Assembly (NCBI GenBank): GCA_030686995.1
Contig: CM060687.1
Coordinates: forward strand, 169,804,090 to 169,868,089
Direction: 5' to 3'
Source: Artemisia argyi
Taxonomy: Eukaryota; Streptophyta; Magnoliopsida; Asterales; Asteraceae
DNA length: 64,000 nucleotides
Shown: piece by piece, positions 21,293 through 32,971 of the stretch
Numbering within the stretch: position 1 is the first letter of the stretch
Layout of the letters: each line of letters starts with the position of its first letter
Notes under the pieces: model-generated
What the model was told of the DNA's origin: nothing
The model's input: the letters and a program-made list of their open reading frames with translations, nothing else
Databases searched by the model: none
Position numbers and translations under genes: made by a program

Positions 21293-24200
21293 ATGGATAA
21301 GTCTTGGATGACAACTTGTAGGACCAACAAAGAATATATTGATGGAGTAGCATCGTTTATTAAGTATGCACTACACAACTTTCAGAAGATGAAGAACACC
21401 GACCCACGAGTTAATATACGACAGCTTAAGATGCCATGTCCGTGTACCACATGTTTAAACAAAATAGAGCAAACAGTGGATGACGTGGAGTACCATTTAT
21501 TCTACTACGGGATTAATCTTAGATACACAAAATGGGATAAACATGGAGAAAAGGATGAGCAAGCAACAACAGCCCAAATACCTGATAATGCAGAAACAGA
21601 GTTTGTTGACGACACGGATTTCGACATGGAGTCACATTCAGAAATTCCAACAGATGGCCCAGCAACAGTAGAAATGGTTAATGCTACGAAAGAAAATTTT
21701 GATGAGGATGACCTTGCCAAGTTTCAAAATCTATTATTAGACGCGGAGAAGCCACTTTATAAAGGATGTCCTGACTTCACAAAGTTGTCCGCAATAGTTA
21801 AACTACTCAACTTGAAGGGTAAGTATGGAGCTTCTGATAAGTTCTTTACTGAATTACTAGGATTGATAAAAAAATGCTACCTGCTGGTAACGAAATGGTT
21901 GAAAAAACTTATCAGGCCAAAAAACTAATGAGAATGATGGGATCAGGATACGAAAAGATACATGTATGTAGCAACAACTGCATTCTTTACTGGAAGACTA
22001 ACAAGGAGTTGACTGTTTGTCCAACTTGTGGGATATCAAGACGGAAGGTGGATAATAAGACACGTAAAGTGTATGAAATATTTCGGCAAAGGTCATGTGG
22101 TACTTTCCAATTATACCAAGACTGCAACGACTCTTTAAGTTAGAGAGTATTTCAGAAGATCTAAGATGGCACGCCACAAGGAGGGTAACAGATGGTGTTT
22201 TACGTCACCCTGCAGATTCACAGGCATGGCGTACCATAGATGAAAAATTCCCCAACTTTGCTCAAGATCCGAGAAATCTACGCCTAGGAATATCGGCTGA
22301 TGGGGTTGACGTCAACTCAGGAACTAGGCATCACAGTGTATGGCCAGTTTTATCTGTCATATACAACCTTCCTCCATGGTTGTGTATGAAAAGAAAGTTT
22401 ATCATGCTTTCGGTATTTATATCGGGATACCCGGGAAATGATATCGATGTATTTTTAGAACCGTTGGTTAATGATCTGCATACCTTATTCGAGGATGGGG
22501 TTGATACATATGATGCTTGTACAAAAGAAATGTTTAAACTGCATGCCGCTGTGTTATGGACGATAAATGATTACCCTGCACTTGGTACATTATGTGGCTG
22601 CCCATACAGTGGATTCAAAGGTTGTGTTGTATGTAGGAAAGGTACACACTGTGTTAGACTTTCCGCCTCATCCAAGCAAAGTTATGCTGGACACAGACGA
22701 TATCTACCATACAACCATGTGTTCAGAAAGGAAAAGGCGGCGTTTAATGGAAAAGAAGATTTTCAGCTTGCTCCAACTCCATTGACTGGGGAACAAATAT
22801 ACAACGAGGTACAACTAATTGAAAATAAGTGGGGAAAAGGAAAATGAACAAACAATAACACCTCGAATAACCAAGAAGATATGAGAGGCAGTGGTGGGAA
22901 GATTACAACGTAGAAAAGGAAAAGAACAGAAGCAGAGGGTAGTGCAAGCCAAGTAAATGAACCATATTGGAAAAAATTCAACATTTGGTATTGAAAGCTA
23001 AGGTATTGGAGACATAATGCTGTTCCACATTGTATTGACTTCATGCATGTAGAAAAGAATGTTGCTGAGAGTCTAGTCGGAACTTTGCTGAATGTTCCTG
23101 GAAAGACAAAAGATGGAATGAATGCTCGATTGGATCTGGAAGAGTTGGGGATAAAAAAAGAGTTGTTTGCTAGGAAAGAAGCAGACAAAACAACACTACC
23201 TCCAGCAGGTTACACATTAACGAATGCTGAAAAAGACATCTTTTTGTGAAACGTTAAGCAACATCAGGGTACCACAAGGCTATTGTTCAAATTTCTCTAG
23301 TTTGGTCAGCCAAAATGATAAGAAGCTCATTGGCCTTAAATCGCATGACTATCACATGCTAATGCAAGAGTTTTTGCCCATTGCTATACGTTCAATCATG
23401 CACCCACCCACACGATTTGCTATTATTAGGTTTTGCTTTTTCTTTAAAGCTATATGTAGGAAAGAAATCATCTTGCAAGAACTAGATATGATGCAACAAG
23501 AACTTGTTGTGACACTGTGCCTTCTCGAGAAGTTCTTTCCTCCCTCATTTTTTGATATTATGATACACTTGACAGTGCACCTAACTAGGGAGGTAAAATT
23601 ATGTGGTCCCGTATACTTTCGGTGGATGTATCCCTTCGAAAGATGTATGAAGGTTATAAAAGGACATGTGCGAAACAGAAATAGACCAGAGGGATGCATT
23701 GCTGAGGAGACTATCGCGGAAGAAACAATAGAGTTTCTTAGCGAGTATCATAAAACCATGAAAACTATTGGTATCCCACCTGATAAACATGTAACCAATG
23801 AAAATGAGGATGGAAAGCCATTGACGGCCGGCAAAACAAATGCACTTACCAGAGATGTCTTTCAGAAAGCACATTTGTATGTAATAAATAATACAGATGA
23901 AATTGTGCCATATATCGAGTAAGTATTACTAACACATTTCTATTTCGTTGCTTAAAAGGTTGTATCAAATATAATAATCAAATACATTGTTTTGTTTCAG
24001 CCGACACAAGCGATTTTTGAAAACAAAATACCCGTGTAGAAAAATGGCATTGCTGGAGAATGAGCACACTAAATCTTTTGCTAAGTGGTTACACGAAGAG
24101 GTAATTACTCGTATGTTGTTTATACTACTTGTTTGTTTGTTGATAAATTCATGTTGAGAGAGAGTTAGCGATATCCAAAGATAGTGTATTAGAAACTGTG

Positions 24201-24782
24201 AGGTGGATATCATTTGGACCACGCGCCAACGTAGTGAAATACGAGTCATATAACATCAATGGGTATACATTTCGTACGAAAAGTAATGATGGCATAGTTT
24301 ACCAGAACAGTGGGGTTAGTGTTGAGGCAACAGATCTTCACATATCCAAAGAAGTTGCAACTGCAAGAAAAGCATTTTATTATGGGATTTTACAAGAGAT
24401 ATGGGTACTAGATTACCGTTTCAGGAAAATTCCTCTTTTCAAATGTGATTAGGTTAATTCAAAACATGGTGGGGTCAAACGTGATACTCTTGGTTACACA
24501 TTGGTAGACCTGAATAATTTAGGCCACAAGAATGATCCGTTCATATTAGCCTCACAAGCACGACAAGTGTTTTATGTGAAAGACCAGGCAAATAAAAAAT
24601 TGTCTATTGTCTTTAAAACACCTACCAAGAATTACAAATATACGTATGACGATGTTGATGAGGAATTTAGTACAGTCATTCACGAGCAAAATGATAACAT
24701 ATTGCCGCGAATAAATCCACAAGCAAAAGATGCCTACCATCGAACCGACTGCGAAGGTATTGTTATACGAAAATCAAAGTGA
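21293..24782 (+). pseudogene. CACTA transposase, TNP2/TNPD family, damaged
   Basis: The ATG at 21293 opens MDKSWM, the usual start of the transposase-associated N-terminal domain (CPCTTCLN, VEYHLFYYGI). Then come a zinc-finger-like CPTCGISR, the TNP2 core (FPIIPRLQRLF, GVLRHPADSQAW, RLGISADGVDVNSG, NLPPWLCMKRKFIMLS, GNDIDVFLEPLV, ALLWTINDYPA-like AVLWTINDYPALG), a DUF4218-like block (FMHVEKNV, IMIHLTVHLTREVKLCGPV) and a DUF4216-like block (NGYTFRTK, GYTLVDLNNLGHKNDPFI). Splice sites are visible at 23922 and 24001-24100. Lesions: frameshifts near 21870 (A7 run), 22090, 22850 and 23245, and TAG near 24450. The product would be the catalytic transposase. Probably inactive. Confidence 0.88.
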
Positions 24783-25239
24783 AGCACATGTCATTCTCAA
24801 GCTGTAACACTCTGTTAGGGATTTATTTTTGTCTGCATAACCTATTTAAGCTTTTGTTTTGCTGCAAATACTCTTTTAAAGGATTTATGTTGTTGTTGTT
24901 GTTGTTGTTGTTGTGTTAATTGTTTAGTTCGTACTTGCGAATACTCTTTTAAAGGATTCCAGATTATACAAAACTATAACTTCTGGCAGCATAAACTGTG
25001 TACTAGCAGTATTAACTATGTAATAGCAGTAGTAAACACCTTGCATATTTTTGTTACAGTTGTCTTGTATATGCAGTTTTCATGTATGTGGTTATGCCTT
25101 TATATAGTGCAGAGTTGAAAAAAAACAGTGTTTGGTACGAAAGATTCTCAATTTCAGGCACAATTTGTTGAAAAAACAGTGGTTGAAAAACTAGTCAATA
25201 TGCAGTCATGACTAATAGACTGAACTCAATTAAGTGAAT
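24783..25239. repeat. Transposase 3' region with (GTT)n microsatellite
   Basis: A (GTT)8-9 run lies at about 24887-24914. TACTAGCAGTATTAAC and AATAGCAGTAGTAAAC near 25003-25035 are complements of the CTGCTAGTA motifs seen near the other CACTA gene. Otherwise non-coding. Confidence 0.6.
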
Positions 25240-26196
25240 ATCAAATTACATAAGTTATCAGAAATCTGTGACCATATTTATCGAATTGTGACTACGCTTA
25301 AGTAATGTGTGACAAAATATGACTATGATTTAGTCACACAAAAACTCAATGCGACTAATATCAAGGTTAATGATAACTCATGACTTCACACTTTGCTATA
25401 AATAATAGTCACATGAATATTTCACAATGTGACTATTTTGAATGTATTGGTCACATAAAATACCCTTATAATGTGGCCATAAACATTATTTAGATACACA
25501 TTTGTGATATGGTATGACTATTGTAAAGCCTATAGTCACATGATCGTGCTTCAATTAAGTGTGGCTATACACATTAGGATTTGGCAAGCAAACACACTAA
25601 ACTTTAGACACACTTATTAACTTACGTGACCATATGTATCGAATTTTCGTTACACTTAATCATGTTTCTATGGTTTAGTGTGACCATATATGACATTTGG
25701 TCACACTCGTCAACTGTGTGACATATATTTGTCACTATTAAATGCATATCGTGACTAACGCTTCAAACTTACTTTTCCGTTGTCACACATTTCAGACGCT
25801 ATGTGGCTAAGTATTCAGCAAAGAATAGCAGTCACGTTTAAATAATGTGTGACAAACTTGACTATATAATTTAGCCACATACACAATTACCTCATGTGAC
25901 CATATATCTATTTTGGTCACACTTTTAAATTGTGTGACATATATTTGTCACATATGTATATCTATAGTGTGACTAAGGTTTCGAGCTCATTTGTATCTGT
26001 CACACGTCTTGAATTAAAAGTGACTAAATAATCCAATTTTTTTTTTCCAGTTACCTCTAGTCACATAAATATTCAAATGTGTGACAATAGAATTCCGAAA
26101 TGGTCACACAAGTCAGATCAAGTGTGGTTGTTCATTTTATTCTGGTACATTTAGTCACGTATAAATGTTACAGTGTGACATTTCAAAATCGACCAT
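25240..26196 (-). repeat. CACTA right subterminal region
   Basis: Dense TGTGAC, GTGTGAC and TAGTCACA motifs in both orientations continue to the right terminal repeat, mirroring the left end. Unlike the left side, no long tandem period is seen. These are candidate binding sites for the TNPA-like protein. Confidence 0.8.
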
Positions 26197-26226
26197 GCGT
26201 GACCAATAGAACTTTTTGTACTAGTG
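26197..26226 (-). repeat. CACTA right terminal inverted repeat
   Basis: Complement reads CACTAGTACAAAAAGTTCTA and continues TTGGTCACGC, matching the left end at 29 of 30 bases. TGT follows at 26227-26229. Confidence 0.95.
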
Positions 26227-26234
26227 TGTTTCTG

Positions 26235-26246
26235 TGGTATCAGAGC
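26235..26246 (+). other. Element A primer-binding site (initiator tRNA-Met type)
   Basis: TGGTATCAGAGC, the standard plant retroelement site complementary to initiator tRNA-Met. It lies 8 bases after the CACTA end, which fixes the CACTA insertion as within the last bases of the 5' LTR. Confidence 0.85.
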
Positions 26247-26416
26247 AGTCCATCATGGCTGTTCTTGATTTTCCATCATAACCCACCATAAACCGCCATT
26301 TTCATAATCATAAACTACCATTTTCACCACCATTCAAGTTTGTTACAGTTGGTTAGATCTTGATACAGTTAGTTTTGGTCTCAATCAAGATGTTGACAAC
26401 TATGATAGAAGCGATC

Positions 26417-26743
26417 TGATACAAGTCAAAAACAAGTTTAGAAAGAGACCACGTGACTGGCACGTGTGGGTCAACAAACCAAAAGTCAGTTATGACTTAT
26501 GGCGGGAAAATCAGTTACTAAGCTTGTCTTTGTTTTCAGTTGAATAAATAGGAGATTAGTATCTCATTTGTAATTCATTCACTAATAATTGATTGTAACC
26601 TTTCTCTCTCAATTCTGTTAATCAAAGTGAATCAAGAATCTCAAATACGAAATCATTTCTTCTTCTCCATGATTTCCTGTTTGTTATTCATAACGGCTAC
26701 AATTCTTTCTTGAATTCTGGTTGTTAAAGTCTTACACATATCA
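26417..26743 (+). repeat. Element B 5' LTR
   Basis: 327 bp, starts TGATACAAGTCAAAAAC and ends CTTACACATATCA; identical length to the 3' copy. Confidence 0.92.
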
Positions 26744-26745
26744 AT

Positions 26746-26758
26746 TGGTATCAAGAGC
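26746..26758 (+). other. Element B primer-binding site with an extra A
   Basis: TGGTATCAAGAGC, two bases after the LTR. It matches the initiator tRNA-Met site TGGTATCAGAGC apart from one inserted A. Confidence 0.65.
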
Positions 26759-27164
26759 CCTTTCTTGGCACCATTTTCATTCAACAAGTGTTAAACCGAC
26801 ATTTCTTAATATTCCGGTTATCTTCTCCGGTGAAATTCTGGCAAGAAACCAAGATTCTGGTTTAAGAAATCAGCCACCACTGATTTCACTGTTCTGTTTT
26901 CATTTGGTTAGTGTCAATCAACTGTACGGCCACAAGATAAGCCGAAATTCTCGTTAAATTTTCTTATCTTGAACAAGCTGGCAAGCAGCAGTTGAATTGA
27001 GTGACCCAGAACAGTTCTAGTATTCCTTATCCCAATTGGTCAGTGAGAAATCATTGTTGATGAGTGGTAATGATACTGTAGACATGGTGGAAACAAGAAA
27101 CACATCAAGAACCCAAGAAACCACAATGGAGTCACTTCAGAACATCATTGAAGAAATGGCAAGA

Positions 27165-30100
27165 TGTCACAACTCGTAAATTCTGGTCATTTTCCCGAAC
27201 TTTCACATTTACTATTCATCATTTTATTATTCCTCGTTTTGAGGTCAATACTATTTTCTAAACTTGAATTTAAATTCTTGACACTTAATTTCCAAACTAT
27301 GTGCATATATTTTTACTTGAGTCGACTTAAATTTTTGAATAAATTCTGGTTATATTAAGACTTAGACTACTTTTAGTCCACAACGCTCCGGTACCTTGCT
27401 CTTTCCCCATTTCACAACTTATTATTAGAAAATAAATTGTTGTTCTTTAAACGCTTACGGTTTTAAATTCAACGAACATTAATTTTTATTCAAGAATGTG
27501 GTACTCGGCATACCCGACCTTCTCAACAATTATTTTTAAGGTATTTTTATACTCCCAAAATTATTACAAAAGTCCCACAAATAATTTCCAATGGCCAAGA
27601 TAAATTCTTTACACCTTACGTTTAATTACGTATAACTTTCGTTAACTACTAAACTAATACCCAATACATATTTTTACTACCCAATACATTTAATAAATAC
27701 ATTTTACACATTTTTACTCCCAAAAACCATGAAATGCCGCCCCCCTCTTGTGTTATCCATTTTTACACACCAAAAACTTACCAAAACATGCACTAAAATT
27801 CAAACCTTATGACAAGATCAATTAATGAGAGCATGGCAAGGCCATACTCCCCTTTCCTCTTTCCATGAAAACCGGCCAACCATAAGGACCAAAGGTCCAA
27901 GATATTTTTTTGACTACTTGATCTCATTTGGCTATAAATACACTCAACCTAGTTACATATTTTTGTTACAAGAAAAATTACTATCATCTCCCACATATAT
28001 ACATACCATTCGAATCATCTTGGAGCAAGGGAAGGAAAAGGAAAGCTTGTGGCTATTTTCAAGAATACTAGGGTTGTCTAGCAAGGGTTTGGAGTATAAA
28101 TCTTTGAGTTATACAAGAATTTTTACTAGTCTCATATCATACACTACTTTGTAAGTCTCATACTACTAATATTTCTTGATTCTTATAATTTTATGCTTGT
28201 TAAGTAGCTACACATGATTATCACTTGGTACATGTCTAAACATCTTACATCCACTTTAATATTTTGCTAAGAAAATACATTTTTGTATAAGTTTTGATCT
28301 CAAGAAAAGTGTTAATAAATCTCTACAAGAAAATAAAAATAAACTTTACATATATATATATATGTTAGCTTTGAAAACTTGGATGATCTTGATCAAGGAC
28401 TTTAAATATTGTTGGGTTATGTTTAGATCACTATATTTTTTCTTTTTGATGGATGACCTAGGACCATAGTTGGAGTTGTTGACAAAAGGTTGTAGCAAGT
28501 AAACACTAGAAAAATATAGTTTGACATTATTTATGGTAAATCTGCCCTTTTCGACCTCCTGTAGAAACTCAGTATCTTGGTGGCCATATTAGACTAGAAA
28601 TATAGAAAATAGACTTAATAACGAGAACGTGGCCGCTTGAACGGATTAAAACGGACTTATAACGAAAAAGATATGCTATTTTCAATATTTACGACGAAAA
28701 CTATATTTTTCCGGAAAACAGTGAATCTGTCTCGATTTTCTACCTAGGAAAACTGAGGTTTAATGATTTCTAAACTAGCCGAGACCTTGAAAATACTAGA
28801 GTACACGTGAATACCTTCGCGGGGATATAAAGAACTTGAAAAACGGAACTACGACGCGAAAGTTATGGCCTTAGGAAGTTGGACAAAACCATATATATAT
28901 TGACAGTTTTTTTTTATTTATTTTTGAAAGCTGATGGAAATGTTCAACATGAAATTTGGACACTTTAAGGTGTGTTTTGGCTAAAACGACGTAAATAAAA
29001 GTGGTAGAACTTTACGTATACTTATGGGGTGCGTTAGAGATTTTCAAAATATATATTTTCGAGACGACTAATATTTGGTCGTGAGATTTACAAATTTCTT
29101 TTTCTAAAATAGTGGATGCCTTAAACTCGAGATCACTTTGATCAAATACATTTTTGACGACGAATACTACGACGACATGTGCAAGTGATAATGTAGTGTA
29201 TGACTTGCATGCTTGACTTGATTTCGGTAACTAAGACATATGCATAATTAGGTCGCGACTAGTGATTGTTGGACCTATTCTATCGATTTCATAACTCTAT
29301 TTTTGGATTGCTATTGTTAAGGTGAGTTCATAACCCCTACTTTTACTTGTTTTACAACTGTTTTGGGGGAAGATACATGCTTCTTACTATTTGAATTCAA
29401 TGCTCGTTTTACTAAAACGCATTATTCGCTTTACATAGTTGATTACTCAAATATTTTCAGCTTTATCTAAATACTTGTTGATTATCCGAGTACAATATTA
29501 TTCACTTGCTACCTACTTGCTATTTACTCATGGACATGAGTGCATAAATTTAAACTATTTACTGATTGCCAAATATTGCCTAAGTTAAGGACCGGTAGCT
29601 ACAATATCCTAGGTATGTTTGATTACCTAGAAGTTCTTGGGTATGTTTGATTACCTACAATATCCTAGGTATGTTTGATTACCTAGAAGTTCTTGGGTAT
29701 GTTTGATTACCTACAATATCCTAGGTATGTTTGATTACCTAGAAGTTCTTGGGTATGTTTGATTACCTACAATATCCTAGGTATGTTTGATTACCTAGAA
29801 GTTCTTGGGTATGTTTGATTACCTACAATATCCTAGGTATGTTTGATTACCTAGAAGTTCTTGGGTATGTTTGATTACCTACAATATCCTAGGTATGTTT
29901 GATTACCTAGAAGTTCTTGGGTATGTTTGATTACCTACAATATCCTAGGTATGTTTGATTACCTAGAAGTTCTTGGGAGTGTAACCTCCTGCATATAGCT
30001 AGAAAACCTTTTCGGTGCCTTGAACTTAGTGCAATCAATATTCTTTCCTAAACTGGTGCTATGAAATTTTGTTTGTTAAACTATTTATGCGTGTTGCTGT

Positions 30101-30559
30101 GGAAACATTCTTTTAAGCACACATGTCTTACTCATACTATATTTGACAATGGATTTACGATGCCTTTGCTGGAAAATACTTGATTTCGGAAAATACTTGA
30201 TTACTGGAAACACTTGTTTACGGGAAATACTTGTTTACTAAACCTATGAACTCACCGGCTTTATGCTGACGTTTTAGCATGTATTTTCAGGTCTTGAGCA
30301 ATGGCACGCTACTGGAGGTTTTGGCAGGGCATGGCATGGTCATAGAAGACTCTGATATTCTTATGGGGACCGTTTTTAACTAATTTAAAGGCCTACTTCC
30401 GCACTACTTTTAAAAATGTAAATTCAACATTTTGATTAAGCTATTTTATTCTAAATGACTCAAGTGAAAACCAGTTTTGAACCTGTGTTGTAATACCAAT
30501 TGAGTTACACCCCAGCTGCTTGTATGCTTCCGCTGGACCCGATTTCTGGGGGTGTGACA
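27165..30559 (+). repeat. Element D 5' LTR (3395 bp)
   Basis: Same length as the 3' copy, and no difference was noticed on reading. Contains a seven-copy 56 bp tandem repeat (29601-29977). The 109-codon frame at 27825-28154 is present in both LTRs but has no family resemblance. A GGCTATAAATACACTC TATA box lies at about 27930, so transcription may start near 27960. Confidence 0.93.
29601..29980 (+). repeat. 56 bp tandem repeat, seven copies, in the D 5' LTR
   Basis: Unit starts ACAATATCCTAGGTATG at 29601, 29657, 29713, 29769, 29825, 29881 and 29937. Each unit is two related halves sharing GGTATGTTTGATTACCTA. Copies look identical. Confidence 0.93.
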
Positions 30560-32971
30560 GATTGGTATCAGAGCTTTGGCTATAGCGAACTAAGTGTTTT
30601 TAAAACCTAGACTATAGCTACCTTTACGAAAACTTAACCCTATGACCGCCACGTGCCTGCCTGCCAAGATGATGCCTCATTTGTAGTTTGTTGCTGACTT
30701 AGGTGATGAGATTTGTGTCTCATTATCTGATATACTATATTCATTTATCATAGTTGATTACTATAACTATCTTTCATATAAGCATGTTCATGTATCATAT
30801 ATTTCACCGCGTTATGTTTTTCCTTGCATAGTTTCATCATTTGACCTCGAGTTTGGTCACCTGCTTTTGTCTTTCAGAACGTCTTGGTACTTGTGAAGGA
30901 CATGGTATTAGTATAACTGAGCTGAGTATTTTAAAATTCATGGAACCTCGGTGGAATATAGACTGGTCATCTATATTCGACCCGGGATAGTGAGGTATAG
31001 GCTGACCACCTATGTCTGACTCAGAAGTGAATTTTGCAACACTGAGAATGGTTATGATAAGATTATGTCTGGATTGAATTCTCAACTCATTTCCAAATGT
31101 TTCATTCATGTGTGTGTATACTCTTGTTGTTGGAACCTTCATACTTTTCATCACTTCGTAAACCACCGATTGGAAGCATGTCAGCTAGTCATTTATTTCA
31201 TGAACTTTCATATTTATGCACAATACACTCATATCACAGTATTCCTTTTGTCACAATCTCATTTTGTTGCAGTTGTCACAGTCTCTTCCCTTCTCACCAT
31301 CACTATCATTTCTTTTCCCCACCCCCATATATACAAAGAATTAGGTGATACTCTATAGATTCCGATGTCACTCATCCCTCACTACACCCTATATTGATAA
31401 GTGGATATTATCAATGACCTCCCTAGGAAAGACTTTCCATACCTTCTATGAGGATGATCCCTCGGTACAGTAAGATCATTCATAACTCAACAGAAATGTC
31501 AGGATATCACAAAACAATTCGAACCACTATCACTGGCCTGATCGCCAAAATTCCACTATCTGGAAAGTATTGGTTTGACTGAATTACAGGATTTGTTTCG
31601 ATACGAGTGCTCGCTAAGCCACACCATAGAGATAAATCCAACCTTTTAACCAAGACTATAAATTGAACATGTCCTCACCAATAGACTTTATTCGAACATG
31701 TTAGATACCTATGCATTTGTGCAGACATACCTACCTGGCTATTTTATCCTCTTAATACTTTCACTTTAAAATGGATTTTTCTCCAAACTACCGTTATACA
31801 AAACATATATCTTGTAAGAAATACTTTTCTGATGCTCTTATTTTGACAAGCAAATTCCTTTTGGCTAATCTTTTACAAAACTATTGAATATTACAAAATT
31901 TTAAACATCGATCTTTGGTAAACCATATTATCCACCTTATGTTGAAAATTTTCCTATATTGCATAACTACTAAATTTTGAAACATCAAGAAGGATGTTAC
32001 CTAAAAAGCTGTTTGCTTAAACTTGTAGATTCATTTATTCAGGAAAGGTTTATGAACAAAACACAATCTCAAAACAAACTTTAAAAATCAATCACTATAT
32101 TACCTCACTTATACATTTAGGATTTAGTGATTCGATGACATAAAACTTGGGGAAAACCTTAGTAATGGAGACTAAGCATCGTAGGTGGAGAAAGACTCAA
32201 TTCACGACATCCTGTGGAGGATCACAACCTTATCCTAATCTACCATTTTCAACAACACCCTTTTTACGGATTTAACCCTGTAAGTCTTTCAAAACAAGAT
32301 TCATGATACCCATTCCAATTATTCCTAATAAAGGAATTTGATTCACCTCAACTCCTAGCGATTTCATTAAGATCTCTTTGGAACCACACCACCTATCATC
32401 TGTAGACCAATGGTCAGGATTTGAGATTGATTCAAACATAGGGAGATATGCCCAAATCGGGTGTGATTGACACTAGAAATGGTTGGATTAACCATTTACC
32501 ATAAACCAAATTCAGTTGCAACCATAGTTATCGCGCGAGCGTAGAGACTACACCATCTGAGGCACTCTTTGGTCGAAGTGCCCACATCCATTGACGGATC
32601 AAAATTTTGAAAAACCCAACTCACTAGTCCCGTAAGCATTCATGAAATAACCAAGAATTTCCTACAAATCAAGAATCAATTACAAATTCGATAAGTTGTA
32701 AACCCTTAAAAATTTCAACTTCGTGGTAGAGCCATGCTGAAAGTTCTGCCTAGGAAAGGCATAATACCATTCAGAAAACTTCATAAAGTTAAACCCGATA
32801 TACACTGAACCATTTACGATTTCAGACAGAGTATGCCTAGTGGCCGTCAGACTTGAACCTTGTTAGAGCTCAGTAGCTTACACGATTATATCATCATCTT
32901 TTCACCAATTCAACTTCAGAGACCAACACAAACTGAACTTCGGGACGAAGTTCCTTTTAAGGGGGTGAGAC
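30560..32971 (+). other. Element D internal region, non-coding
   Basis: 2412 bp with primer site at 30563-30574 and purine tract at the end. Open frames at 30837-31358 are short and overlapping with no similarity. The last bases before the purine tract (GGGACGAAGTTCCTTTTAAG) resemble the region after pol in Tekay elements (recall), a scar of the lost coding region. Confidence 0.75.

Noticed and set aside
27825..28154. 109-codon ORF, repeated at 33632-33961
   Set aside because: Located in both element D LTRs around the TATA box and transcription start. No similarity recognised; probably chance.
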